64,000 bases of DNA from Vibrio splendidus. Lineage in GTDB: Bacteria; Pseudomonadota; Gammaproteobacteria; Enterobacterales; Vibrionaceae. The stretch lies in NCBI RefSeq assembly GCF_003345295.1, contig NZ_CP031056.1, positions 1,302,001-1,366,000 on the forward strand. The letters are read 5' to 3'. Shown here piece by piece: positions 1 through 9,147 of this stretch (positions within the stretch are counted from its first letter, which is position 1; every line of letters starts with the position of its first letter). A program made the position numbers and the translations under genes. The notes beneath the pieces were generated by a model that worked only from the letters and a program-made list of their open reading frames with translations, was not told the DNA's origin and made no database searches.

Positions 1-1344
1 TGTACGATGAAGCTGAATGCTGCTGCTGAGATGATTCCAGTAACATGGCCTGAGTTTGGTTCTATTCACCCATTCGCACCTCTAGAGCAAGCGGCTGGTT
101 ACACGGCACTAGCAAAAGATCTTAAAGAGAAGCTATGTGAAATCACTGGTTACGACGATTTCTCACTACAGCCAAACTCTGGTGCATCTGGCGAATACGC
201 AGGTCTAATCGCAATTCAACGTTACCATGCAAGCCGCGGTGAAGCTCACCGTAACGTTTGTCTGATTCCAAGCTCTGCGCACGGTACTAACCCTGCTACA
301 GCATCAATGGTTTCAATGAAGGTAGTGGTTGTTAAGTGTGATGAAGATGGCAACATCGACATGACAGACCTAGCAGCGAAAATCGAGAAGCACAGAGAAA
401 ACCTATCAAGCATCATGATCACTTACCCTTCTACGCACGGCGTATACGAAGAGCAAGTGAAAGAAGTGTGTGAACAAGTTCACGCAGCGGGTGGTCAGGT
501 TTACCTAGACGGCGCGAACATGAACGCTCAAGTAGGTCTAACTTCACCTGGCTTCATCGGTTCAGACGTATCTCACTTGAACCTACACAAAACATTCTGT
601 ATCCCACACGGTGGTGGCGGTCCGGGTATGGGTCCTATCGGCGTTAAATCGCACCTAGCACCTTTCCTACCAGGTCACATCGAAAACGGTGTACAAGGTT
701 CTGACTACGCGGTATCAGCAGCAGATTTAGGTAGTGCTTCAATCCTACCTATCTCTTGGGCTTACATCGCAATGATGGGCGAACCTGGCCTAACAGACGC
801 AACGAAAGTAGCGATTCTGAACGCGAACTACGTGATGGAGAAACTACGTCCTCACTACCCTGTTCTTTACCGTGGCACTAATGGCCGCGTAGCGCACGAA
901 TGTATTATCGATATTCGTCCACTGAAAGAAGACACAGGCATCAGCGAAGAAGATATTGCTAAGCGTCTAATGGACTTCGGTTTCCACGCGCCGACTATGT
1001 CTTTCCCAGTAGCTGGCACACTAATGGTAGAGCCAACTGAATCAGAAGATTTAGAAGAGCTAGACCGTTTCTGTGAAGCGATGATCGCAATCCGTCACGA
1101 AATGGCAGCTGTGAAAGCGGGTGAATGGCCACTAGACAACAACCCTCTAGTGAACGCACCGCACACACAAGTTGACCTTTCAGGCGCAGAATGGGATCGC
1201 CCTTACTCTCGCGAACTGGCTTGCTTCCCATCGAAAGCAACCAAGAACTCGAAGTACTGGCCAACAGTTAACCGCGTAGACAACGTATACGGCGACCGTA
1301 ACCTAATCTGTTCTTGCCCAAGCATCGACAACTACGAAGACTAA
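1..1344 (+). CDS. gcvP: Glycine dehydrogenase (P protein of the glycine cleavage system), C-terminal part
   Basis: This is the 3' part of gcvP. The reading frame is already open at base 1, so the first methionine in view (base 7) is not the start. The PLP-dependent P protein decarboxylates glycine and passes the aminomethyl group to the lipoyl arm of GcvH. The catalytic PLP lysine lies in the LNLHKTF motif (codon at 589-591), followed by the glycine-rich HGGGGPGMGP loop. The C terminus (…CSCPSIDNYED) is typical of the long single-chain gammaproteobacterial enzyme. About 447 codons of a roughly 950-residue protein are present. A strong terminator follows directly. The identification is very secure; only the N-terminal half is missing, because it lies outside the window. 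Confidence 0.97.
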   Translation, partial: CTMKLNAAAEMIPVTWPEFGSIHPFAPLEQAAGYTALAKDLKEKLCEITGYDDFSLQPNSGASGEYAGLIAIQRYHASRGEAHRNVCLIPSSAHGTNPATASMVSMKVVVVKCDEDGNIDMTDLAAKIEKHRENLSSIMITYPSTHGVYEEQVKEVCEQVHAAGGQVYLDGANMNAQVGLTSPGFIGSDVSHLNLHKTFCIPHGGGGPGMGPIGVKSHLAPFLPGHIENGVQGSDYAVSAADLGSASILPISWAYIAMMGEPGLTDATKVAILNANYVMEKLRPHYPVLYRGTNGRVAHECIIDIRPLKEDTGISEEDIAKRLMDFGFHAPTMSFPVAGTLMVEPTESEDLEELDRFCEAMIAIRHEMAAVKAGEWPLDNNPLVNAPHTQVDLSGAEWDRPYSRELACFPSKATKNSKYWPTVNRVDNVYGDRNLICSCPSIDNYED

Positions 1345-1348
1345 TTTT

Positions 1349-1398
1349 TGTAGATTTTAGATAAACAAAAGCGAACCACTTGGTTCGCTTTTTTGTTT
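1349..1398. repeat. 50-bp direct repeat, left copy (contains gcvP terminator)
   Basis: This 50-bp sequence is identical base for base to 14597-14646. It starts right after the gcvP stop region and contains the whole terminator hairpin plus its T-run. The two copies bracket the putative defence island, in the manner of attL/attR. Flanking bases on either side differ between the copies, so the repeat boundaries are sharp. Confidence 0.9.
1367..1398. terminator. Rho-independent terminator of gcvP, bidirectional
   Basis: A perfect inverted repeat (AAAAGCGAACCA, 2-nt loop, TGGTTCGCTTTT) is followed by a T-rich tail on the plus strand and has an A-rich left side. It can therefore also end minus-strand transcripts, namely the condensin operon that stops at 1424. 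Confidence 0.9.
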
Positions 1399-1423
1399 AG
1401 CCCGATTTACGGACAGTAACTGA

Positions 1424-2284
1424 CTACTTGAGATTACAACTTACTAGAGAACACTGATTTCTAATCAAGTGCTCTTGAGTTATTGCCAGTGAATTCTCCT
1501 CAATGAAAGTTAAATGCTCTCGTATTGATGCGCTAACAACTCTGTTCTTTAGCCTATCAAGCTGTTCTAGTTGTTTCAAAAATTCATCTAGTTTATTGAT
1601 ACTTCGAAACAACTCCAGATTTTCGACAGGTACAATCCAATAGTGTTTATCATTACTTAGTTGGTCGATCATGTCTAAGCCTGCTGGATCGTAATCAAAG
1701 AAAAAACCCACCTCAACATCATTGCTGTCAAAGCACTCAATCATGGTAGGTAGGTCTTTTTGGTTCTTTCCGTGACCACGGTAGACGAGCACTGCGGATT
1801 GCCATTCCACAGGTAAAGAGTGTACGACATCTCTCCATCGAACAATAAGTTCACCATTTTCAATAATGAGGACACGGCTAAAACGCTGGAAATCAAGGTC
1901 ATCCAATTCTACAGAAACAATATAGCTAGCTTCTTTCAGTACATCTGGCTGGTTCTTTAACGGGATATTCACATTACCAGCTAAGCTAATTAGTTGCTGA
2001 AATACACCACCTTTAGCTGATTTCTCATTAATACTAGGGCCTGCTGCGTCCAATCTTGAATTACTACACTGTTGAAAGGTCAATAAATTTTGCCCCAATG
2101 CAGAAGTAAAATAATTATCAATTTCCCTCAATTCGGAGCGGGATACGAGAATTGAATTGCCACTGACAGTCCCTACTTCCACTAGTCTGCAAACTTCAGT
2201 ATTGGACTTGTTGGCAGATATCCTCTCCCTAGAACTGGCAACAATCCTCTTAGCTGCATTAATTAACGATCGAGATAACATCAT
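1424..2284 (-). CDS. Toprim-domain nuclease, JetD/MksG-like
   Basis: This is the last gene of the four-gene condensin operon. It is 286 aa, and its ATG overlaps the stop of the upstream kleisin-like gene by one base (TAATG), which implies translational coupling. The C-terminal half fits a topoisomerase VI-A/JetD-type Toprim fold: an acidic residue in VLIIENGEL, a VLVYRGHGKN segment, then VGFFFDYDPAGLDMI with the DxD metal-binding pair and the following glycine. In Wadjet systems JetD is the subunit that cleaves extruded circular plasmid DNA. This protein is shorter than the JetD proteins I know (about 380-400 aa), and the N-terminal arm is reduced. The family assignment rests on the motif and on operon position. 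Confidence is good for Toprim and moderate for JetD function. Confidence 0.75.
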   Translation of the reverse strand: MMLSRSLINAAKRIVASSRERISANKSNTEVCRLVEVGTVSGNSILVSRSELREIDNYFTSALGQNLLTFQQCSNSRLDAAGPSINEKSAKGGVFQQLISLAGNVNIPLKNQPDVLKEASYIVSVELDDLDFQRFSRVLIIENGELIVRWRDVVHSLPVEWQSAVLVYRGHGKNQKDLPTMIECFDSNDVEVGFFFDYDPAGLDMIDQLSNDKHYWIVPVENLELFRSINKLDEFLKQLEQLDRLKNRVVSASIREHLTFIEENSLAITQEHLIRNQCSLVSCNLK

Positions 2285-3522
2285 TAAGCACCACCGATTG
2301 CTTCAAAAACAATGTCACTAATAATCACATTACCGTCATAAGGAAGTATTACTTCTCTTTCTTCCTTGATTTGGACAATGCTCTTCAAACCAATTTTTTG
2401 CGCACTAATGTATCCATCGACCAATAAAAGCCAGTCTTCTAATTCTATATTAAGGTCAAACATCATATAGCTTTGCGCAGCAGACAGAGGGAGAATGTTC
2501 AGATCAGTTTTTATAGCCTCAAACATTAATTCCAACGCTTCGTCTACCTCATTAAGTTCAAACTCTTCCTCATCTTCACGGACATCCATGACTTCGATAC
2601 TGTCTAAATCTGAAGCTTTACCTTTCTTCCGCTCACCGCTAGCAAGAGCCCTCACTGCCAAATCGATTAAGTCATCAGCTTGGATCTCACTGTTAGTATT
2701 TCCATAGGCTCGTACTTCCGTTTCCGAAACCTGAGACAAGCAGTCAGGCAAGCATTCAATTGAATCTATGGATGGAGAGAAGGTTTTGTCATCTTGGAAT
2801 TTAATTGCAAAAACATCAATAATACGATTAAGCTTGGACGATTTCTTATCTCGCTGAAGCTTTGCCAACATATCGACCATTTTTTTGTTTGATACATTTA
2901 AATCCTTCAATGCTAGATCAATTTTAGATTTAAGTACCTTAAGAAGGATTCTCTCAAGATGAATATCAGTTTGTACCCACTCCCTAAGCTTTTTCACACT
3001 TAAGTGCTCGAAGATATCATTGATTCTACCGATCTCACGTTTGCATCGACCGATTTGGCGAATTTTGTCATCAACATCCGTGACCATGCTAAATTCATCC
3101 GCAACGATCCTATGAAAAGAAGACACAGTCTCAACCAAGGCGTCATTTATCTCGACGGTTATCTCTCGAATTTCATCTAAATAGTTTTGTTTTTTATCAT
3201 CATTGAAATCCTTAACTCGTCTATAACTATCAACGGCATAGTCCAAGTTTTCAATCTGATTAGAAAACTCACCATGACGTTCTCTGAATCTATAACGGCT
3301 AGTCACCCTATCTAGTAAACGCTTAACAGACGAATGGATTTGGACTCCATGTTCATCATCTAAGTCATACGCTAACTGATGCTTTGTAAGCGCAGCGATT
3401 GCAGCCTTATTGCTTTCACTATAATGAAGTACTCCAGCATGCTCATAGCAAGCCTCGTCTACTACCTCAGTATGAGTACTCAGCGCTCGTACAGCTTCTT
3501 TTGACTCCACCTGTCGAGACAT
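2284..3522 (-). CDS. Kleisin-like coiled-coil protein, JetA/MksF-like
   Basis: This 412-aa soluble protein is rich in charged helices with heptad character (about residues 85-240). An acidic low-complexity linker (around DVREDEEEFELNEVDEALEL) sits before a compact C-terminal domain. That layout matches MukF/MksF/JetA kleisins, in which N- and C-terminal winged-helix regions bridge the SMC heads. The start codon directly abuts the stop of the preceding gene (TAGATG), and the last codon overlaps the Toprim gene, so it sits inside a coupled operon. No single motif proves the family; the call depends on size, helical content and its position between an SMC ATPase with a small partner and a Toprim nuclease. 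Confidence 0.65.
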   Translation of the reverse strand: MSRQVESKEAVRALSTHTEVVDEACYEHAGVLHYSESNKAAIAALTKHQLAYDLDDEHGVQIHSSVKRLLDRVTSRYRFRERHGEFSNQIENLDYAVDSYRRVKDFNDDKKQNYLDEIREITVEINDALVETVSSFHRIVADEFSMVTDVDDKIRQIGRCKREIGRINDIFEHLSVKKLREWVQTDIHLERILLKVLKSKIDLALKDLNVSNKKMVDMLAKLQRDKKSSKLNRIIDVFAIKFQDDKTFSPSIDSIECLPDCLSQVSETEVRAYGNTNSEIQADDLIDLAVRALASGERKKGKASDLDSIEVMDVREDEEEFELNEVDEALELMFEAIKTDLNILPLSAAQSYMMFDLNIELEDWLLLVDGYISAQKIGLKSIVQIKEEREVILPYDGNVIISDIVFEAIGGA

Positions 3523-4164
3523 CTAAATTAACCCCATTTGAGTATCTAGTTGGTTTTCAGCATCAGCTTCGATTTCTAGCATCCCTTCATTAGTAGCGAT
3601 AAACTCCAAAGTCTCATAAAGCAACGACCATTTCGCTGTAGCAATAAAAAGAGAACCAGTTGAGGATGGAGATACAAAGTATCCTTCTTGGACAAGGTAA
3701 TCTAAGATCGACCTCAGCTTCGTTTTGCTCTCTTTGCTTTTATGAGCTCTTTTAAGTTTATGTGCAATATGATCAAGCTGATTTTGAAGAGAGTTACTTT
3801 CCTCTATTGCTGCGAGTAACTCTGACTCCGATAGTTTGCCACCAGCCATTATAGGTCTTGAGTCTGAGTCAATATTTCGGGCTAGCTTTACCCAAGCTAT
3901 TATCCCTTCCATTGTCTGCGAAAAAACTTCAAAGTCTTTGAGAACTTCGTTTTTCTTACGTGTGTTATCTATGTTCTCGTATCCACAGTAAAAACCTAGC
4001 CCGTCTTGTGTTTCGACTGTTGTCATACTTATTCGAGACAAGTATTGGTTCATGTCACTTCGATTTCTGGTATCGGATAAATATGTGTACTCAATAGGAG
4101 TCGCATACTCACAGATCACTTTTTTACTCATGAGCAGTCGGAAAACCGATTCGAACTTATTCAT
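3523..4164 (-). CDS. Small condensin accessory subunit, JetB/MksE-like
   Basis: This 213-aa soluble protein has predicted winged-helix character, including a C-terminal segment (SKTKLRSILDYLVQEGYFVSP) that looks like a helix-turn-helix with a wing. MksE/JetB/MukE (KITE-type) subunits of this size bind the kleisin and the DNA. Its ATG overlaps the stop of the SMC gene by four bases (4161-4164) and its stop abuts the next gene, so stoichiometric co-translation is likely. The call rests mainly on context. An unrelated regulatory subunit is possible. Confidence 0.62.
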   Translation of the reverse strand: MNKFESVFRLLMSKKVICEYATPIEYTYLSDTRNRSDMNQYLSRISMTTVETQDGLGFYCGYENIDNTRKKNEVLKDFEVFSQTMEGIIAWVKLARNIDSDSRPIMAGGKLSESELLAAIEESNSLQNQLDHIAHKLKRAHKSKESKTKLRSILDYLVQEGYFVSPSSTGSLFIATAKWSLLYETLEFIATNEGMLEIEADAENQLDTQMGLI

Positions 4165-7100
4165 TCAACCACCTCTATAGACTGATTTTGCTTCGACTCA
4201 GAAAGCAATGGATTGACTTTACTTCTACGTCCGCCAATAAATGATTTAACACCTACATTCTTCACTATGTGATTTTTAGTCGCGAAGTATTTGTAAGTGG
4301 CTGGATGCAGATCTGGTTGAGCAGTGAACAAGCAAATACCTTTTTGAGCCATCATGTCGAATAAAATAGCTAAGTTAGAAATAGAGATTTTCCCTAATTC
4401 GTCTAGCGGCCAGTGAATAACAACGTCTTCATCCTGGCACAAGAATCGAGTCATCCCACAGAAAACAACGATAATAGCTAGTTTGGAAATCCCTTCGGAG
4501 CCGACCTTTTCTAGATCTTCATCATTTCGAACCACTGCTGGGCGTCCATTCTCAACAATCGTTATCTCCATCTCGACCAAAGACTCTAGGTTCTTAGATA
4601 TCCGAGCCTCTTTAAATGAAGCCAACAATTGCTTGAAAGAAGCAAGAAACGCTTTGGAAGGTAGACCTCTTGAGGTTTCGCCTGACCATCTATCCAACTC
4701 TACACTAAAGAGATTGAGGTCTTTCCAAAGATCAAAAGTATGGATCTTGCTTGATAGTTTGATGTGTATGCTGTCGATAGCAGGGAAAGGATTGCCTGTT
4801 TCAATCGACTTGTCCAAAGTGCTCGAAACTGAATCTACTTTACTATTCACCTGTTTAAGGGTTTGGTGGTAGTTAGAAACCTGAGTCGAGATTGAACGAA
4901 GAGTTTCAATTTTAACGTCCCTAACATCTGGAATCACGTTTAGGACAAGCTCTTCAAGGTCTCCCAAGCAAGCAAGGGAAAATTGAGGACTATCGTAGTT
5001 GATAGCATAGTCATAATTTTCTGAAAGCTTCGTCATGGTCGCAGAGCGCATCTGCTCCCACATCATTTTTATTTCATTGTTGTCGTCCAATCCTAAGATT
5101 GTGTTACTTACATCTTTTACTTTACTAACGATTTCTTTCTTAAGCGTGTTAATAGCAGTGATTTTGTCTGTCACTAGACTTACGGCATGCTCAACAGAAT
5201 GAAACTCTAAATCTACAGATACATCTTCTAAGCTAGCTAAATCTGATTCATCGACTGCTTTTTCCAAGTTATTGGTACAAGTTGTAAGCTGCCCTATAGC
5301 CTCCTTGACTGAAATTAGCTCCTGTTCATCCAATTTAATTGAAGTCGCTACGTCATCGATTTTTCTGCCCACCGATTTTTCATAATCGTCTCTCTTCGCA
5401 ACGCCTCTCGCGATCTGTCGCTCTAAATCCAGCTTCTCAGAATTATAAGTATCAATATATTTCCATTCTGCTTCGAGCCAAGTGTGATAGTCGATAATTA
5501 AAGCTTGAAAAGATTTGATCTCCTCACACTGGCGTTCGAGCGCACACCACTTCGACTTGGCACTCTCGATACTGACTGGATCTACGCCTTTATTCATCAA
5601 CGCATGGTTGAACGCTAACTTGCAGTCTCTGATTCTGTCTGAAGTGACCGTTTCTTTATCTTTGATCAAAGCTTCAATAGCACTTTTTTTCGCGTCTTCT
5701 TCTGACAACCTATAGTCAAAGTTAGCTTTTACCTGAACACGCTCCTGTTGGTGGCGCTGTTCTTCGTTTTCGAGGTTTGCTTTCAACTCGGACTTAATGG
5801 TAAAAAAATCAGACTCTAGTACGCTTTTTTGTTTCTTAACTTCGTATGTACGACTTTCAGCATCACTTTCAAACTGGCCTGTTTTTTGATCTTTTAGGAG
5901 GCTAAGCTTACTCAGTTCATCCTCAAAGACTTTTGATCTTTGACTCTGAATTTTTACTTCTTTCTGAAGATTCTCTGTTTCTTGCTCATCACTTTTGGCT
6001 CGACTCTTAGCTTTCTCTTTGCGTGTTTCTGTTTCCAACTCTTTAATTTTTAAAATATCTAGACGCTCTGAAAGCTTTTCTTCACTAAGACAAAAATCAG
6101 GAAGCGCAATTGAATCAAGATCCAGATGAAGACCGAACATTGACTCAGTCGTATCGAGGTCAAAAATTGGCTTTAGATTCTTTGAATTTAACAAGTTAGG
6201 GGCGATTACTTTACCTATATTGCAACGCCAGTCAGGCACTTTCTGTTCTAAAAACTCGTTGAGTGACCCTTTTGTAGGCAACAATGCACGACTTACAGAA
6301 ATGATTTCATCTGAGATTTCTTTCAGCTCATCCCTACAAGCATGGTAAGCCGATAGACTGTCCTCATGAGTTTTGGTTGCTTGACGAAGTTGTTCATTTA
6401 AATGAATTACTACACTTTGCGAAGCTCTAAGGTCTTGGCGCTTACCCTCAAGATCATTTTCCAGACTACGTAATTCACCCTTTTGTTCTTGTGTGAACTC
6501 AAGAGATTGTCCTTCAAGAACTGCAAGTCGAACTTGTTCTTGTCTTATCTTTTCAGACTGTTCATCGAACTCATCTTGCAACCTTTTTCTTTCAAGGAGA
6601 AGGTCACTTTGCAGCGCCTCTATACGGTCAGACTTGTGCTCGAATATCTTTTCCTTAGTTTTAAGTATGATATTGATTTCTTGGTGCTTGCGAGAGCGGA
6701 AATCCGAACATTCGAGTTCCAGTTTTTGAACCTGAGCGTTAAATGTACTTTCTTCTGTTTGTACATCTTCCAGTAGATTGTCGTAATGGTTCTGGGCCGA
6801 TTCCGCTTCCTTCAGCATATCGCTCAAGCTATTGTAAAACGTGATTTTTCCTAAAATATCATCTTCACTTTCATACTTGTCACGCTTATTGTAAATAGCA
6901 TCAATAACCTTGGATTTCCTTTCAAACTCAGTTCGATGGATGCTTAACTCAGTGTCGAGCTTTTGAAGATGATCTTTCCTCTCACCGACTAACGAGCTGC
7001 ACAGCACCTTCTGCGAACGAATCTTGTCTGACAACTGAGTGTCACTAAATGCCAATTGATGCAGGTAAGAAGAGATTTGAGCTCGGTACGAGTTTAATTG

Positions 7101-7928
7101 CTTGATGTACTCTTCAAGGCTGTCTTTATTTGCAACTGCTTCATCGAACTTGCTCTTTTTAGTGTCTAGTTGAACAAATACGTCTAGGCTATTTGCTAGG
7201 TTGATATACTCTTTCTTATATGGGACATCGTCCATCGATGTATTGTTCAAGAAACAATCTACAATCATCGTCTTAAAACGACTCAACATTTTCTTATGGC
7301 GCATCATTGTCGCCGTCAAAATATCGATATGATTCATGTTATGGTTCGCAGAACACAACGAATACTCATGAGCGATTGCAACTAAATTTTTACCCGCACG
7401 GTGCTTATGGGCCAAACGCTTTTTGTTATTTAGAATTACTGAGCGGTAATCGACGCTTGTTTCTATTTGCGAACTTACCGACATTGACTGAGACACAACG
7501 TTTTTAAGCCATGTTCGAGTTTCACTTCCTTGCTTAATCAGCTCGTCGTACAAATGCTGAGAAAACAATTGTTCAGCGGTTCCCGTCAAAAATCTATAGG
7601 CGACACTGGAGCCATTCCGATACATTACAGAGCACTTTCTCTCACCAAGCTTTTCATATTCGAATACGATGACAGATTTTGGAGTCGGTAAATAGTAATC
7701 AACGAAGGAAACTTTATCCGCTTGTCTGTCCACCAGCTTACTTGGATCGGCTCCATAGAACGCAGGTAATAAGCTTAATAAAGTAGACTTGCCAGCTCCG
7801 TTATCACCTGTATTGTTGCTATGCCCAATAGCTTTGACCTTGAATAACTTTCCAGGGATAAATGAGTGAAAAAGTACGATTCCTAGTAGCTTTGAACTCT
7901 TCGTTTCAGTTTTATTTATTTCTTTCAT
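4161..7928 (-). CDS. SMC/MukB-like ATPase, JetC/MksB-like with DUF3584-type features
   Basis: This first gene of the condensin operon encodes 1,255 aa. A Walker A motif (GDNGAGKST, residues 41-49) lies close to the N terminus. It is followed by FYGADPSKLV and a YYLP motif (78-81), the GKT/S-plus-YLP combination I associate with Pfam DUF3584. A long heptad-rich coiled coil fills roughly residues 250-1050. Near the C terminus come a signature-like segment (GSEGISKLAI) and a Walker B motif in WPLDELGKI, with D1176 and E1177. This is the head-coiled-coil-head plan of SMC/Rad50-type ATPases. It presumably extrudes DNA loops and recognises plasmid or phage DNA, as in Wadjet. The SMC gene stands first in the operon, whereas jetC is third in described Wadjet loci. 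Confidence 0.8.
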   Translation of the reverse strand: MKEINKTETKSSKLLGIVLFHSFIPGKLFKVKAIGHSNNTGDNGAGKSTLLSLLPAFYGADPSKLVDRQADKVSFVDYYLPTPKSVIVFEYEKLGERKCSVMYRNGSSVAYRFLTGTAEQLFSQHLYDELIKQGSETRTWLKNVVSQSMSVSSQIETSVDYRSVILNNKKRLAHKHRAGKNLVAIAHEYSLCSANHNMNHIDILTATMMRHKKMLSRFKTMIVDCFLNNTSMDDVPYKKEYINLANSLDVFVQLDTKKSKFDEAVANKDSLEEYIKQLNSYRAQISSYLHQLAFSDTQLSDKIRSQKVLCSSLVGERKDHLQKLDTELSIHRTEFERKSKVIDAIYNKRDKYESEDDILGKITFYNSLSDMLKEAESAQNHYDNLLEDVQTEESTFNAQVQKLELECSDFRSRKHQEINIILKTKEKIFEHKSDRIEALQSDLLLERKRLQDEFDEQSEKIRQEQVRLAVLEGQSLEFTQEQKGELRSLENDLEGKRQDLRASQSVVIHLNEQLRQATKTHEDSLSAYHACRDELKEISDEIISVSRALLPTKGSLNEFLEQKVPDWRCNIGKVIAPNLLNSKNLKPIFDLDTTESMFGLHLDLDSIALPDFCLSEEKLSERLDILKIKELETETRKEKAKSRAKSDEQETENLQKEVKIQSQRSKVFEDELSKLSLLKDQKTGQFESDAESRTYEVKKQKSVLESDFFTIKSELKANLENEEQRHQQERVQVKANFDYRLSEEDAKKSAIEALIKDKETVTSDRIRDCKLAFNHALMNKGVDPVSIESAKSKWCALERQCEEIKSFQALIIDYHTWLEAEWKYIDTYNSEKLDLERQIARGVAKRDDYEKSVGRKIDDVATSIKLDEQELISVKEAIGQLTTCTNNLEKAVDESDLASLEDVSVDLEFHSVEHAVSLVTDKITAINTLKKEIVSKVKDVSNTILGLDDNNEIKMMWEQMRSATMTKLSENYDYAINYDSPQFSLACLGDLEELVLNVIPDVRDVKIETLRSISTQVSNYHQTLKQVNSKVDSVSSTLDKSIETGNPFPAIDSIHIKLSSKIHTFDLWKDLNLFSVELDRWSGETSRGLPSKAFLASFKQLLASFKEARISKNLESLVEMEITIVENGRPAVVRNDEDLEKVGSEGISKLAIIVVFCGMTRFLCQDEDVVIHWPLDELGKISISNLAILFDMMAQKGICLFTAQPDLHPATYKYFATKNHIVKNVGVKSFIGGRRSKVNPLLSESKQNQSIEVVE

Positions 7929-8201
7929 TACAGTGCGGTAGAGATATTCTCAACCCCTCGGCTAGTGAATGATTTACGACAAACTTACTGACTCGGCTGC
8001 CATTAAGTTAGTCCGTTATTTGCGCTTCCAACTTCCACTAGAGTTAAGAGGCATTTTAAAAGAGAAATGCCTCAACACCCATAAGAGCCGAGTGTAACGA
8101 GTCTACTAGCGGTCAGATAATCAACTGATTTTATATTACATTGGTATCAAAAGATTCGTTAGAGTAAATTAGTACAGTTCATTTTGATAAGGGTACTCAT
8201 T
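7929..8201. promoter_or_regulatory. Divergent intergenic control region with perfect inverted repeat
   Basis: This 273-bp gap separates the minus-strand condensin operon from the plus-strand regulator gene, so both promoters must lie here. It contains a perfect 9-bp inverted repeat, GAGGCATTT at 8048-8056 and AAATGCCTC at 8065-8073, with an 8-bp spacer. The repeat is not followed by a T-run, so a terminator is unlikely. Its place between divergent genes, one of them a WYL regulator, makes it a candidate operator. This is inference from position and symmetry. Confidence 0.5.
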
Positions 8202-9068
8202 GTGCGTTGTGTTGAATCTCCACAAACAAAACGACTAAGGCTTATTGATTTCTATCTTTGCTTCTTCGGGAAAGTGAATCGATCCGACCTTATTCAGCAC
8301 GGTGATATCGCCGTTGCTACAGCCAGCTGTTCTTTTAACGTTTACAAGGAACGCTGCCCCAATAACACGGTTTTCAACGAAAGCATACGAGCATATATGA
8401 GGTCAGCATCGTTTAGCCCTGCTTTTGAGCATGAACCAGAAGCCGCTCTTAGGTTAATAGCGTGGGGGCAGGAGCTAAACTCTATTCCAGTAACAACTTA
8501 TGGTGTAAGCAGCTTCGCGACAGTGTTAGATTCGCTATCAATTGATATCGTCTCTCAAGTCACAAGATCGATCCTGAATAAACACTGTATTTCTGTCCTT
8601 TACAGCTCCTCAACTAGCACCGAAACTAGAACCCTTACACCTCATTCTCTGTTCAAAGGACTTGGGGCTTGGCACATCCGTGCTTGGGATAGTAAAAGAC
8701 GTAAATTCCTGTGCTTTAGAATCAGTCGAATTCTTAAGGCTGAGCAAACTGACTGCTCATACGACAAGACTATAGAGGACGATTCTCTTTGGAACCGTGA
8801 TGTCGTCTTAAGTGTTGCACCACACTCTAAGCATGAAAATAGAAATGACTTAGCCATTGATCTTGGTATGGAAGGTCAATACGTACGAAACATTACAATC
8901 AATGAAGCGTTAGCGGGCTACGTGCTCAATGACCTTCACGTAGACTGTACGCCTGATGCTTCTTTGCCACCGCATGCCTTCAACTTGCAGTTGATGAATA
9001 GGCACGAGCTAGAAAATGTAGATTCTATTCAGGCGTTAGTGCCTGGCTTTATGACGAAAAACCGTTAA
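8202..9068 (+). CDS. WYL-domain transcriptional regulator, BrxR/CapW type
   Basis: I chose the GTG at 8202 because an AAGGG Shine-Dalgarno lies eight bases upstream; the frame also opens with a TTG at 8184. The product is about 288 aa. An N-terminal winged-helix region (about residues 1-85) precedes a WYL domain with the pattern ISVLYSSS…RTLTPHSLF…GAWHIRAWDSKRRKF…FRISRIL. This is the hallmark of BrxR/CapW repressors that control BREX, CBASS and other defence islands. A C-terminal domain follows (ALAGYVLNDLHVDCTPD). Such regulators are homodimers that bind inverted repeats and are thought to sense a nucleic-acid ligand through the WYL fold. It stands divergent to the condensin operon and upstream of the unknown/PLD pair, so it could control either or both. 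Confidence 0.85.
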   Translation: MRCVESPQTKRLRLIDFYLCFFGKVNRSDLIQHGDIAVATASCSFNVYKERCPNNTVFNESIRAYMRSASFSPAFEHEPEAALRLIAWGQELNSIPVTTYGVSSFATVLDSLSIDIVSQVTRSILNKHCISVLYSSSTSTETRTLTPHSLFKGLGAWHIRAWDSKRRKFLCFRISRILKAEQTDCSYDKTIEDDSLWNRDVVLSVAPHSKHENRNDLAIDLGMEGQYVRNITINEALAGYVLNDLHVDCTPDASLPPHAFNLQLMNRHELENVDSIQALVPGFMTKNR

Positions 9069-9147
9069 ATTTTAACTAAGCACAAGAAGCTTGAAGCGCA
9101 GTAAAACTAACGTATAACCAATTTTCAAACCCTTAACGAGTAGAGCA

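Noticed and set aside
8048..8073. Inverted repeat as a terminator
   Set aside because: No T-run follows on either strand, and its place between divergent genes fits an operator better.
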